Source of the DNA: Microbaculum marinum
GTDB taxonomy: Bacteria > Pseudomonadota > Alphaproteobacteria > Rhizobiales > Tepidamorphaceae
Assembly: GCF_042646165.1 (NCBI RefSeq)
Contig: NZ_JBHRTC010000023.1
Reading direction: 5' to 3' (one strand)
DNA length: 64,000 nucleotides
Shown here piece by piece: positions 1 to 8,543 of this stretch (position 1 is its first letter; every line of letters starts with the position of its first letter). The notes beneath the pieces were generated by a model. It made no database searches, had not been told where the DNA came from, and saw only the letters and a program-made list of their open reading frames with translations. The position numbers were made by a program, and so were the translations under genes.

Positions 1-165
1 GCCCAGACACGGAAGCGCGAGAGAGCACTGGGTGAGGGTGGACTCGGAGACAGACAACCGGAGACCCCAAAGCGGAGGGTACCGGCGCTTGCCATAGCCA
101 TTGCCGTGCTCAGCCTCGCGGCGCTCAGCGCCTATGTGATCTGGGTTTCCCCTTCCGCTTTTTGA
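1..165 (+). CDS. C-terminal end of a membrane-anchored protein (partial)
   Basis: This is the tail of a gene that begins left of the window. Frame 1 is open from the first base to a TGA at 163-165. The last 55 residues are a charged linker (many Arg, Glu and Gly) followed by one hydrophobic segment rich in Ala, Leu and Ile that ends a few residues before the stop. That suggests a single C-terminal membrane anchor with the bulk of the protein on the cytoplasmic side. Too little is visible to name a family. An in-frame artefact is possible but unlikely, given the clean hydrophobic helix and a stop just before the next gene. Confidence 0.5.
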   Translation, partial: AQTRKRERALGEGGLGDRQPETPKRRVPALAIAIAVLSLAALSAYVIWVSPSAF

Positions 166-214
166 CAGGCGGCTGCAGGTGGTCGATGGCCACACAAACA
201 GAAAGGATCGCCCG

Positions 215-463
215 ATGACAACCAGCAGAAAATCCAGCGGTACCAATCATCCGACAGAGCCTGAAGGCAAAGAAGAGCGGTATGGCATCAAGCCCCTGGC
301 CGAACGCAGGAAGGTTGCGGGACAAAAGCCGGAAGGCAAGGACGAGGTCGACCGTCCAGGAGCAGATCTGGGCGGCGCCAGTAAAGAAGGTCGCAAAGGG
401 GTGCATACGACCATACCGGGAGGTCCGCGCCAAAACGTCCCGGTGGGGAACAGCCGCAAGTAA
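215..463 (+). CDS. small hydrophilic Lys/Glu/Gly-rich protein
   Basis: The protein has 82 residues when started at ATG 215, which has an AAAGGA ribosome site seven bases upstream. An ATG at 179 in the same frame has no good site. It is strongly hydrophilic, rich in Lys, Glu, Gly and Pro, almost without aromatic residues, and has no signal peptide or membrane segment, so it is probably disordered. Small proteins of this composition are common in rhizobia-like genomes and are often stress-induced, but I recognise no family. It stands alone between the preceding gene and a convergent oxidoreductase gene. Confidence 0.5.
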   Translation: MTTSRKSSGTNHPTEPEGKEERYGIKPLAERRKVAGQKPEGKDEVDRPGADLGGASKEGRKGVHTTIPGGPRQNVPVGNSRK

Positions 464-499
464 TGTGCCTGCCGCCGGAGCGGGCCCGGCAAGCCTCCC

Positions 500-533
500 A
501 GCACTTGCCGCCGGGCGCAGGTGGGCAAGTGCT
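500..533. terminator. inverted repeat between convergent genes
   Basis: Perfect 10-base arms AGCACTTGCC (500-509) and GGCAAGTGCT (524-533) flank a 14-base loop. The hairpin lies between the end of the rightward small gene and the stop codon of the leftward oxidoreductase gene, so it could end transcripts from both sides. There is no T-run, so intrinsic termination is uncertain. Confidence 0.45.
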
Positions 534-1569
534 AGCGGCCGTAGATCCGATCTATGATTTGCGCCGAATGAAGATATGAGCAAGCGCCTGGATCGAAGCC
601 GGGATCGAGAGAGAGTTGGCGAAGCCAGGCGCATGCGGCCCGCGGCCCCCAGTCATCGGGCGGGCAGGCCAGCACCTCGGCAGCCGTCCCGCGGTAGCGC
701 TCGGCCGTGAAGTCGAAAAACGAGCCTCCGACGTTGCGCCACTGGGCGGATCCTTCGGTGCCGAAGAACCTGGCCGAAATGACGGCATCCTGCCCGGCAT
801 GGAGGTTCCACGAGCAACTCAACCTGACAGACGTGCCGGTCTGCAGCCTTATCGAGGCGGCAGCGTAGTCCTCGACCTCTTCCGAACCGCCGCCCAATCG
901 ACGCCCTCCTCTGAACAGTCCACCCTGCACGGTCTCCACCTGCGGGAAGTCCAACGTCCACAGTGCGAGGTCTGCCAGATGAACGCCCAGGTCGATCAGG
1001 CACCCGCCGCCCGACAGCGTCCTGTTGTAGAACCAGTCCTTGTCGGGTCCGTAGGCGTTGTGGAATTCAAGCTCCACCGCAAAGATGTGCCCGAACTCCT
1101 GCGCGCGGACGAGATCCCGGATGCGCGTCATCCCTTCGGTACAGCGATAGGAAAGATCCACACCCAGCAGACGGTCGGCCTTCGCGGCGGCCGCGACGAC
1201 CTCTTCCACCTCCGCGGCGGTTCGTCCGAGCGGCTTCTGGCAAAAGACGGCGATGCCTCGCTCGAGCGCGGCGATGGCTTGCCCGGCATGGAGCGCACTC
1301 GGAGTCGCAATCACGATGCCGTCCGGTGCGATGTCGAGCACTTCCTCCAGCGAACCCACCGCCTCGGCTTCGGATGCAAGTTCACAGGCTTTCGAGCGCA
1401 TCTCTTCTGAAGGATCGCAGACGGCCACGACCTCCGCACTTCCCGCGGCGACCATGGCCTCCATGCGGTTCAAGCCGATCCACCCGGTTCCCAGAAACGC
1501 AATCCTAGGCTTGAGCGTGCCGGTCGAGCGACCTTGTTCGGTGCGATCCAGCATCACATCCGCACCCAT
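532..1569 (-). CDS. Gfo/Idh/MocA-family NAD(P)-dependent oxidoreductase
   Basis: A 345-residue sugar or cyclitol dehydrogenase of the Gfo/Idh/MocA superfamily. The N-terminal Rossmann motif reads FLGTGWIGLNR (about residues 25-35). The family's CQKPLG signature, with the active-site Lys, lies near residue 110. The C-terminal alpha/beta domain follows, with an Asp/His segment (GGCLIDLGVHLADLA) that fits the catalytic DxxxH motif. Such enzymes oxidise or epimerise sugar hydroxyls, often on nucleotide sugars. It is the last gene of a leftward group (ugd, dehydrogenase, this gene) and its start overlaps the upstream dehydrogenase gene by 16 bases. A start five codons further in (ATG at 1554) is an alternative. 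The context suggests a role in making or salvaging sugars for the adjacent glycan cluster; the substrate is unknown. Confidence 0.85.
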   Translation of the reverse strand: MGADVMLDRTEQGRSTGTLKPRIAFLGTGWIGLNRMEAMVAAGSAEVVAVCDPSEEMRSKACELASEAEAVGSLEEVLDIAPDGIVIATPSALHAGQAIAALERGIAVFCQKPLGRTAAEVEEVVAAAAKADRLLGVDLSYRCTEGMTRIRDLVRAQEFGHIFAVELEFHNAYGPDKDWFYNRTLSGGGCLIDLGVHLADLALWTLDFPQVETVQGGLFRGGRRLGGGSEEVEDYAAASIRLQTGTSVRLSCSWNLHAGQDAVISARFFGTEGSAQWRNVGGSFFDFTAERYRGTAAEVLACPPDDWGPRAACAWLRQLSLDPGFDPGACSYLHSAQIIDRIYGR

Positions 1570-2555
1570 GCCTTGAGAAAACCGTCGGGGCGGTCACGCG
1601 TCGCGTCGAGCGCCTCATCGAGCCGCTCCAGAGGATAGCTGTGGGTGATCAGAGGGAACGGGTCCAGCCTGCCCGAAGCGACGGCCTCCACGGCGGCTCG
1701 CATTCCACGGATATATGCCCGGGGATCCCGCTCGTGCGCGTTCACGACGTCGATCCCGCGCCAGTTCCAGAGCTGCATGTTCACCGCACGGGGACCGTCC
1801 TGATGGTAACCAGCGATGATCAACCGACCGCGCTCGCGCGTGAGTTCGCCGCCGAGATCAAGCGGCCACTGCTTGCCGGTCGCCTCGATCACACGGTCGC
1901 ACATCGTTCCGCCGGTGAGGTCGCGGACCTCCTCGATGATGCGCCAGTGGTCATCGAGCGCAATCAGTTCGTCGGCACCCATCCGCCGCGCTGCATCAAG
2001 GGAGAACGGGCGCCGGGAAATGGCGATGACGCGCGCGCCGGCGGCGGAAGCAAGGGAGGTCAAAAGAGCGCCGAGAAATCCGACTCCAATGATGGCAACG
2101 GTCTGGCCCGTTTCGATCGCACTGCGGTCGAATATGTTCATGGCGCATCCCAACGGCTCTCCCGGGAACGGCTGGCCGGCGAGGTTCTCCGGCAGCGGCA
2201 CCACACAATCCGCGTTGCAAACATCGAAACCGGCATAGGCCCGGTAGGACAGTGCCGCAACGCGGTCGCCTGGAACGACGTCCGTCACATCCGGCCCGAC
2301 GGCGTCCACACAGCCCCATCCCTCGTGGCCGAGGTCTCCAGGCGCGGTGGGAAATTCCATCCAGTCCGGTCCGGCCCACGGCGTGAGGTTGGAGGCACAC
2401 ACGCCGCATCCTTCAAGTCGCACGCGCACCTGCCCTGGTCCCGGCTCCGGGAGCGGAACGTCGACAACCTCGAGCTGACCAGGGCCGGTGAGGACCGCCG
2501 CGCGCATCGTCCGAATCCGGCCGGGAGGCGCCGACACTTGCGTCGAAATGTTCAT
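1554..2555 (-). CDS. medium-chain alcohol/polyol dehydrogenase (MDR family)
   Basis: A 333-residue zinc-type dehydrogenase. The catalytic-zinc cysteine appears in GCGVCASN and the second ligand in GHEGWG, and the nucleotide-binding stretch is IIGVGFLGALL in the middle of the protein. The four-cysteine structural-zinc lobe of classical alcohol dehydrogenases is missing, as in several sorbitol- or threonine-dehydrogenase-like branches. The chosen start is the first ATG (2555); an internal ATG sixteen codons on would give a protein beginning MRAAVLTG, a typical family N-terminus, and cannot be excluded. It lies between ugd and the Gfo/Idh oxidoreductase on the same strand, so the three are likely co-transcribed. 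Substrate unknown. Confidence 0.85.
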   Translation of the reverse strand: MNISTQVSAPPGRIRTMRAAVLTGPGQLEVVDVPLPEPGPGQVRVRLEGCGVCASNLTPWAGPDWMEFPTAPGDLGHEGWGCVDAVGPDVTDVVPGDRVAALSYRAYAGFDVCNADCVVPLPENLAGQPFPGEPLGCAMNIFDRSAIETGQTVAIIGVGFLGALLTSLASAAGARVIAISRRPFSLDAARRMGADELIALDDHWRIIEEVRDLTGGTMCDRVIEATGKQWPLDLGGELTRERGRLIIAGYHQDGPRAVNMQLWNWRGIDVVNAHERDPRAYIRGMRAAVEAVASGRLDPFPLITHSYPLERLDEALDATRDRPDGFLKAWVRM

Positions 2556-2618
2556 TTATCTGCTCTGCCTTTCAGCTCGACCTGATGCTGCGACCCGTGC
2601 GGATCGTCGCTGCATGGT

Positions 2619-3995
2619 TCACACTGGATAAGCGGCGGCGCGGCCGTAGATATCCGCCACGCCCTGGCCTTCGGCCGTCTTCCCGAACGGGCCGGTGGAG
2701 TGGCCGATCGGGCGATACCGGAAACCGTGGCGAGACACTTCTGCGGGATCGAGAATGTTGCGGAAGTCGAACAGCAATCGGCCGCGCATGACCGAAGCCA
2801 GGCGCCTCAGATCCAAATGGCGGTACTCGTCCCATTCGGTGAGCACAACAGCGGCATCCACGTCGCCGCAGGCGTGATAGCAATCGTCAGAGAAGCGCAC
2901 ACCGGGCAGGAATTCTGCCGCGGCGCGCGATGCTCTCGGATCGTGTGCATGAACAATGGCACCTGAGGCCTGCAACAGCGGGATGATCGTCAGCGCCGCG
3001 GATTCGCGTACGTCGTCGGTACCTGACTTGAAGGCGAGGCCGAGAACCGCGACGCGGCGGGGCCGCCCCCCCTTGCCCATATCGTCGATGATCCGCTGAG
3101 CCAGTTTCCTCTTCCGGGCTTCGTTGTCTTCGATCAGGCGCTCCACCAGCCACTGCCTTGCGCCGGCTCGCTTTCCCAACGCAGCAAAGGCGCGCGTATC
3201 CTTGGGAAAGCAGGAGCCGCCGTAGCCCGGCCCGGGAGACAGGAACGATGGCCCGATGCGGCGATCGAGGCCAATTCCGCTTACAACGTTTCGGATGTCG
3301 CCACCGGTCGACTCGCACAGATCGGCGACGTTGTTGATGAAACCCAATTTCAGTGCGAGGAAGGCGTTGGCGGCGTATTTCACCATCTCGGCATCGGCGG
3401 TGGACATTTCCAGGTAGGGGATGTCGCGAGCGCGCAGCGGCGCGTAGATCCGCCTGAGCCGGTCCGCCCCGAGATCGTCGTCGGCACCCGCAACTATCCG
3501 ATCGGCGGTCATGAAGTCGGCAATCGCGGTCCCCTCCCGAAGAAATTCCGGATTGGAGGCGACGGAGACCGCGTCCCCTCCCCGCTCGCGCGCGACGAGG
3601 CGGCCGAGGTTGCGGGCGGTTCCGGCCACGACGGTCGATTTGATGATCAGCACCGCATCGTGCCTGATGTCGCGGGCTAGCTGTCTGGCGGCCGTCTCGA
3701 TATGGCTGAGATCGATATCACCGTCGGGTCGCGAAGGGGTGCCGACGGCAAGGAAGATCGCATCCGCGTGACCGGCAGCCGGGCGGAGGTCGGCGGAGAA
3801 CGTCAAACGTCCCGCCGCCCGGTTCTTTTGCATGAGCTCGTGCAGACCCTCTTCGTAGATGGGCACGCCCCCACCCTGCAGGATCGCAATCCTGCTTGCA
3901 TCGGAATCGACGCAGGTCACCGAGTGGCCCAGCTCCGCAAGACATGCGCTGGTGGTCAAACCAACATAACCGGCACCGACTACCGCCAACTTCAT
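2619..3995 (-). CDS. ugd: UDP-glucose 6-dehydrogenase
   Basis: Oxidises UDP-glucose to UDP-glucuronate with two NAD+. The 458 residues match the family's usual length. The N-terminal dinucleotide site is GAGYVGLTT (residues 7-15) and the catalytic cysteine is Cys262 in GGSCFPKDT. The C-terminal UDP-binding domain carries GLAFKSGTDDVRES. The product is the substrate of the UDP-glucuronate decarboxylase encoded at 11885-12919 in the divergent operon, so the two together should give UDP-xylose. It is transcribed away from that operon and leads a three-gene leftward group. Confidence 0.95.
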   Translation of the reverse strand: MKLAVVGAGYVGLTTSACLAELGHSVTCVDSDASRIAILQGGGVPIYEEGLHELMQKNRAAGRLTFSADLRPAAGHADAIFLAVGTPSRPDGDIDLSHIETAARQLARDIRHDAVLIIKSTVVAGTARNLGRLVARERGGDAVSVASNPEFLREGTAIADFMTADRIVAGADDDLGADRLRRIYAPLRARDIPYLEMSTADAEMVKYAANAFLALKLGFINNVADLCESTGGDIRNVVSGIGLDRRIGPSFLSPGPGYGGSCFPKDTRAFAALGKRAGARQWLVERLIEDNEARKRKLAQRIIDDMGKGGRPRRVAVLGLAFKSGTDDVRESAALTIIPLLQASGAIVHAHDPRASRAAAEFLPGVRFSDDCYHACGDVDAAVVLTEWDEYRHLDLRRLASVMRGRLLFDFRNILDPAEVSRHGFRYRPIGHSTGPFGKTAEGQGVADIYGRAAAYPV

Positions 3996-4243
3996 ATCGA
4001 TTTGTCCCGTATTGCGTACCTGGATACGCGTTGATCCGCCCCCAGCGGCTGAGTCCGTAACGCACCCGCATCGGCTGGGTTCCTGCTGATCAAGATGTCA
4101 TTGCACTTGCGGAAATCACCGGAAGTGAAGCCAAGCTATCAAAGGTCCTAGGTATATCCCCGGATTCATCAGAGACATGTGAGGGAACCTCTGGCTCATC
4201 ACTGCATTGGTGAAGCAGTTCAATCCAGCCAGCGGGTGTTTCA

Positions 4244-5350
4244 GTGCAGAGACTCTTGGTAACCGGAGGATGCGGCTTCGTTGGCCGGAGGGTGACGCAC
4301 GAACTGCTCGCGCACGGCTACGCCGTGCGAATTCTCGACAGTCTCGTCGAACAGGTGCACGACGGCGCCGCGGCAAGCGTTCCGGGCGGAGCGGAGGTCA
4401 TTCATGGCGACGTCCGGGATGCGGACCTCGTGGCCGATGCTCTGAGAGACACCGACGGGGTAATACACCTCGCCGCCGAGGTCGGCGTCGGGCAGTCGAT
4501 GTACGAGATCGCCCGCTATGTCGGCGCCAACGATCTCGGGACCGCCGTGCTGCTGGAAAAGATGATCGACAGCAACATCAAGCGGATCGTCGTTGCCTCC
4601 TCCATGAGCGTGTACGGCGAGGGGCTCTATGCCGACCGCGACGGGCACCGCCGCCAGAACGTCCGGCGGCGGCGCGAGCACCTCAAGACCGGCGGCTGGA
4701 ATCCGGTGGATGAGCAGGGACACGAACTCACTCCCGTCCCTACCGACGAGCAGAAGCCGGTAGATCTCGCCTCGATCTACGCACTCACCAAATACATGCA
4801 GGAGCGGGCGGTCCTGCTGTTCGGCGATGCCTATGGCGTGGAAGCGGTCGCGCTCCGACTGTTCAACGTCTTCGGGCCGGGGCAGGCCCTGTCCAATCCG
4901 TATACCGGCGTGCTTGCGAACTTCGCGTCCCGCCTTACGAACGGCCAGGCGCCGATGATCTTCGAGGACGGTGAACAGCGCCGCGATTTCATCCACGTGG
5001 ACGACGTTGCCCGCGCCTTCCGACTGGCCTACGAAAAGCCGCACGCTCCAGGGCACGTCATCAATATCGGCAGCGGCAGCGCCTACACGATCACCTCGGT
5101 GGCGAACCTCCTGGCCGGTGCGCTCGGCGTCCCGGAGATCGCACCGGAGATCCTTGATCGCGCGCGTACCGGCGATATCCGCCACTGCTTCGCCGACATA
5201 TCGAAGGCGCGGGAATTGCTCGGATTCGAGCCCCGCCATCGCCTCGAACAGACGGTCGGCGAGTTCGCGGAGTGGGTTCAGAGCACGAGCGCGACCGATC
5301 GCGGGGCCGAGATGAAGCGCCAGCTCGAAGAGCGGGGTCTGGTGTCATGA
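4244..5350 (+). CDS. NAD-dependent nucleotide-sugar epimerase/dehydratase
   Basis: An extended short-chain dehydrogenase of 368 residues that opens the rightward glycan operon. The cofactor motif TGGCGFVG lies at residues 7-14 and the catalytic Tyr-x3-Lys in SIYALTKYMQ near residue 185. A charged insertion between residues about 125 and 165 is longer than in GalE or RmlB. A GTG start is used. The stop codon shares the sequence ATGA with the next start, indicating translational coupling. The sequence resembles UDP-glucose/UDP-glucuronate epimerases, but the reaction cannot be fixed from sequence alone. Substrates could be UDP-glucuronate or UDP-xylose, given ugd and the decarboxylase nearby. 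Confidence 0.85.
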   Translation: MQRLLVTGGCGFVGRRVTHELLAHGYAVRILDSLVEQVHDGAAASVPGGAEVIHGDVRDADLVADALRDTDGVIHLAAEVGVGQSMYEIARYVGANDLGTAVLLEKMIDSNIKRIVVASSMSVYGEGLYADRDGHRRQNVRRRREHLKTGGWNPVDEQGHELTPVPTDEQKPVDLASIYALTKYMQERAVLLFGDAYGVEAVALRLFNVFGPGQALSNPYTGVLANFASRLTNGQAPMIFEDGEQRRDFIHVDDVARAFRLAYEKPHAPGHVINIGSGSAYTITSVANLLAGALGVPEIAPEILDRARTGDIRHCFADISKARELLGFEPRHRLEQTVGEFAEWVQSTSATDRGAEMKRQLEERGLVS

Positions 5351-7365
5351 ATGCCGCTCCGCCCTCCCGTTCGGAGCGCACGTATGGCTTCGTCGAATGG
5401 TTCCGCCCGGGAGAGTACGAGAGAACCGAGGAAACCCTGCCGGACCTGTTGTCTTCCGGCGCATCCTATGTGCGGACCCACCTGTCGTGGGCCGAGTACC
5501 TCGCGCCGGGCGGGGAGGACTGGTACGATTGGCTCCTTCCAAAGCTCGGCCGTCACATCGACGTCCTACCCTGCATCCACTACACCCCGCCCTCCCTGTC
5601 TCGGAACGGACAGACCACCGGCGCGCCCCGTGTACTGAAGGACTATGCCGACTTCATCGACCATGTCCTGACCCGCTACGGAAAGCATTTCCGCTACATC
5701 GAGCTGTGGAACGAGCCGAACAACCTGCTCGATTGGGACTGGCGCGAGGACATCGACTACACGCTGTTCTGCGAGATGGTGGGCGGCGCGGCCTACTGGG
5801 CAAAGCGGCGCGGGTGGCGTCCGGTGCTCGGCGGGCCCTGCCCGTTTGACGCCCACTGGATCGACCTTATGGGTGAGCGGGGCGTCCTCGAGCAGGTATA
5901 CGCCGTGGGACTGCACGGCTTCCCCGGCACCTGGGACAGCGAAGAAGGAAGCTGGCTTGGGTGGGACCGGTACATCGAGGAAACGCGACAGATTGCCGAC
6001 CGCTACAACCGCGACGCGGAGATATGGATTACCGAGACCGGATATTCTACCTGGCGCCGGGACGAAGCAGAGCAGGCGCAGCGCTTCCTCGATGCGCTCG
6101 AGGCGCCGGTACAGCGGATGTACTGGTATAGCTGGCGCGATGTACCGAGCGACGTTGCGGTCCAGGAAGGTCACTGGTTCGACCCGCGTCACTATCATCT
6201 AGGTGCCGTCGATCACGCCAACCGGCCGAAGCTGCTTGCGCGCCTTCTGATGGACGGCGGCGTTTCGCACGTGCGGACGATCACCGAACTTGCCGCGCCC
6301 TCCGTCACGGGCCGGGCTAGGCCGATCGCCATTACCGGCGGCAGCGGCTTCATCGGCTGCAATCTCGCTGACAGTTTTCTGCGCGACGGAGAGGACGTCG
6401 TCGTCATCGACAACCTGAGCCGCAAAGGGGTCGAGCAGAATCTGAACTGGCTGCGCGACGAACACGGATCGCAGGTCCACGCCGTGCTGGCGGACGTTCG
6501 TGATCCGGCAGGTTTCGAGGACGCCATCGCGGACGCCAAGGCCGTCTTTCACCTGGCGGCGCAGACGGCGGTAACCTCCAGCCTGGAAGATCCCCTGCAG
6601 GACTTCGAGGTGAACGCTCGCGGCAGCATCAACGTGCTCGAGGCCGTTCGCAAGGCCGGTCGGGACATCCCGGTCGTCTTCGCAAGCACCAACAAGGTGT
6701 ACGGCGGCCTGGAAGACCTGGAGATGATCGAGCTCGACGACAGGTACATTCCCGCCGACGAGGAATTGCGAAGCCACGGCATCGGCGAAGGTCAGGGCCT
6801 CGACCTGTGCACGCCCTACGGATGCTCCAAGGGCGTCGCAGACCAGTATGTGCTGGACTACGCCAAGCACTTCGGTCTCCGCAGCTGCGTCCTTCGGATG
6901 AGTTGCATCTACGGGCCCCATCAGTTCGGAACGGAAGATCAGGGATGGGTCGCGCACTTCCTTCTCAAGGCGCTCAAGGGCGAGCAGATATCCGTCTACG
7001 GTGACGGCAAGCAGGTCCGCGACGTCCTGCACGTCGCAGACGCAATCGCCGCATATCGCGGGCTCCATGCCTCTATCGACCAGGCGAGCGGACAGGCGTT
7101 CAACCTCGGCGGCGGCCCGCACAACGCGGTCAGCATCAATACGGTCCTGCGCCAGATCGATCGTCTGGTCGGCCACCGCACTGCGTATTCCTATGGTGAT
7201 TGGCGACAGGGCGACCAGCTCTACTTCGTTGCCGACACGCGCAAGCTCTCTGCGTTGACAGGATGGCGCCCGCGCGTCTCCTGGCGCGAAGGCCTCGCCA
7301 GTCTCTGCGACTGGCTCGCCCGACATCGGTTGCAGCAGCCCGACCCTCGCAAGGTGATCGCGTGA
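5347..7365 (+). CDS. glycoside hydrolase fused to NAD-dependent sugar epimerase
   Basis: A 672-residue two-domain protein, started at the ATG that overlaps the previous stop by four bases. Residues about 10-310 form a glycosidase-like TIM barrel of the GH39/GH5 (clan A) kind. It has an acid/base candidate Glu123 in ELWNEPN and a nucleophile candidate Glu230 in WITETGY, both in the expected strand positions. Residues about 325-665 form a complete extended SDR with TGGSGFIG at 330-337 and Tyr491-x3-Lys495, most like CDP-tyvelose/paratose 2-epimerases. Sequence is continuous through the join, with no sign of a frameshift. No signal peptide is visible, so the glycosidase domain should act in the cytoplasm, which is unusual for a polysaccharide hydrolase. 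It may handle a lipid-linked or nucleotide-linked sugar. The family names are from motif recognition only. Confidence 0.8.
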   Translation: MNAAPPSRSERTYGFVEWFRPGEYERTEETLPDLLSSGASYVRTHLSWAEYLAPGGEDWYDWLLPKLGRHIDVLPCIHYTPPSLSRNGQTTGAPRVLKDYADFIDHVLTRYGKHFRYIELWNEPNNLLDWDWREDIDYTLFCEMVGGAAYWAKRRGWRPVLGGPCPFDAHWIDLMGERGVLEQVYAVGLHGFPGTWDSEEGSWLGWDRYIEETRQIADRYNRDAEIWITETGYSTWRRDEAEQAQRFLDALEAPVQRMYWYSWRDVPSDVAVQEGHWFDPRHYHLGAVDHANRPKLLARLLMDGGVSHVRTITELAAPSVTGRARPIAITGGSGFIGCNLADSFLRDGEDVVVIDNLSRKGVEQNLNWLRDEHGSQVHAVLADVRDPAGFEDAIADAKAVFHLAAQTAVTSSLEDPLQDFEVNARGSINVLEAVRKAGRDIPVVFASTNKVYGGLEDLEMIELDDRYIPADEELRSHGIGEGQGLDLCTPYGCSKGVADQYVLDYAKHFGLRSCVLRMSCIYGPHQFGTEDQGWVAHFLLKALKGEQISVYGDGKQVRDVLHVADAIAAYRGLHASIDQASGQAFNLGGGPHNAVSINTVLRQIDRLVGHRTAYSYGDWRQGDQLYFVADTRKLSALTGWRPRVSWREGLASLCDWLARHRLQQPDPRKVIA

Positions 7366-8543
7366 TGTTGCGGCAGTCCCACGATCATCACGCCGGCACC
7401 CGTTTGAACAATACGCGGGACCGCCAACCCGGCGATCCGCGCAGCATCCTCATGACGGTAGACGCCGTCGGCGGCGTATGGCGGTACGCAATGGACCTCG
7501 GCTCCTCGCTGCGCGACGCCGGAATGCAGGTCACGTTCCAGGGTTTCGGCCCGCCACCGGACGAGGAGAAGCGGCGCGAGGCGCGCCGCATCGGCGACCT
7601 GTTGTGGGCAGACGCGCCTCTCGACTGGACTACTCTCGACGAGAGTGATCTTGCCGTCATTCCATCCCTCCTCCGTCGCGTGGTGGAGGAACGGCGCGTC
7701 GACCTGGTCCAGCTCAACGTTCCCTCGCAGGCCTTTGGACTGGAGCTCCCGGTCCCGGTCGTCGCAATGGCCCATTCCTGTGTCGTGACATGGTTTCGCG
7801 CGGTTCGCGGCTTGCCGCCTCCCCCGCCGATGCAATGGCACGAGAACCGCACCCGCGTGGGTCTTCGCTGCGCAGACGCGGTGGTGGCCCCGAGCAGCAG
7901 TCACGCCGATATGGTTGCAGCCGCATACGGAGCCTTGGACGGTCTTCACGTCGTGCACAATGCGGTGCATCCGCTGTCGGTCGACCACCCCAAAGAAAGT
8001 TACGTCTTCGCTGCGGGTCGGTGGTGGGACGAGGGCAAGAACGGAGCGGTGCTCGACGCCGCCGCGGCGTTGGCCGGCCCACCGGTAGTGATGGCAGGGG
8101 CAACGCGGGGGCCCGACGGTCAGTACATCGACATACGGCACGCGCGCGCGCTCGGAGAGATCTCCAACATTGACGCCAGGCGGCATCTGGCCCGGGCGGC
8201 GATCTTCGCTTCGCCCTCGATCTACGAGCCGTTCGGCTTGACGGTCCTGGAAGCAGCCAGCGCCGGTGCTGCCCTGGTTCTTGCCGACAATCCCACCTAC
8301 CGAGAGCTGTGGGATGGCTGCGGCCTCTTCTGCGATCCAGCAAGTCCGGAGGAATTTGCCGCCGCAATAAATAGCGTTGCAAGCGACCCGGTCTTGCGAG
8401 CCGATCTCGGCCGACAGGCGCTCGCGCGATCGAGAGCGTTCACATTGTCCAGGCAACTGAAGGCAATGCGGCAGGTGTTCGCGGCAGCGGCGGCGTCAGC
8501 AGTTGCACGTCAGCGCTCGTCAAACAAGGCAATGGCTTCCTGA
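7365..8543 (+). CDS. GT4-type glycosyltransferase
   Basis: A 392-residue retaining GT-B glycosyltransferase. The C-terminal donor-binding half contains the E-x7-E motif as Glu288 and Glu296 in YEPFGLTVLEA, followed by a Gly/Ala-rich stretch typical of family 4. Its ATG overlaps the preceding stop by one base (TGATG). It probably transfers a sugar from a nucleotide donor to a growing glycan at the inner face of the membrane; no membrane segment is evident. Donor and acceptor are unknown, with UDP-xylose a reasonable guess from the neighbours. Confidence 0.88.
   Translation: MLRQSHDHHAGTRLNNTRDRQPGDPRSILMTVDAVGGVWRYAMDLGSSLRDAGMQVTFQGFGPPPDEEKRREARRIGDLLWADAPLDWTTLDESDLAVIPSLLRRVVEERRVDLVQLNVPSQAFGLELPVPVVAMAHSCVVTWFRAVRGLPPPPPMQWHENRTRVGLRCADAVVAPSSSHADMVAAAYGALDGLHVVHNAVHPLSVDHPKESYVFAAGRWWDEGKNGAVLDAAAALAGPPVVMAGATRGPDGQYIDIRHARALGEISNIDARRHLARAAIFASPSIYEPFGLTVLEAASAGAALVLADNPTYRELWDGCGLFCDPASPEEFAAAINSVASDPVLRADLGRQALARSRAFTLSRQLKAMRQVFAAAAASAVARQRSSNKAMAS

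Noticed and set aside
6199..7326. 375-residue minus-strand open frame
   Set aside because: It lies opposite the epimerase half of the fusion protein and has no family motifs.
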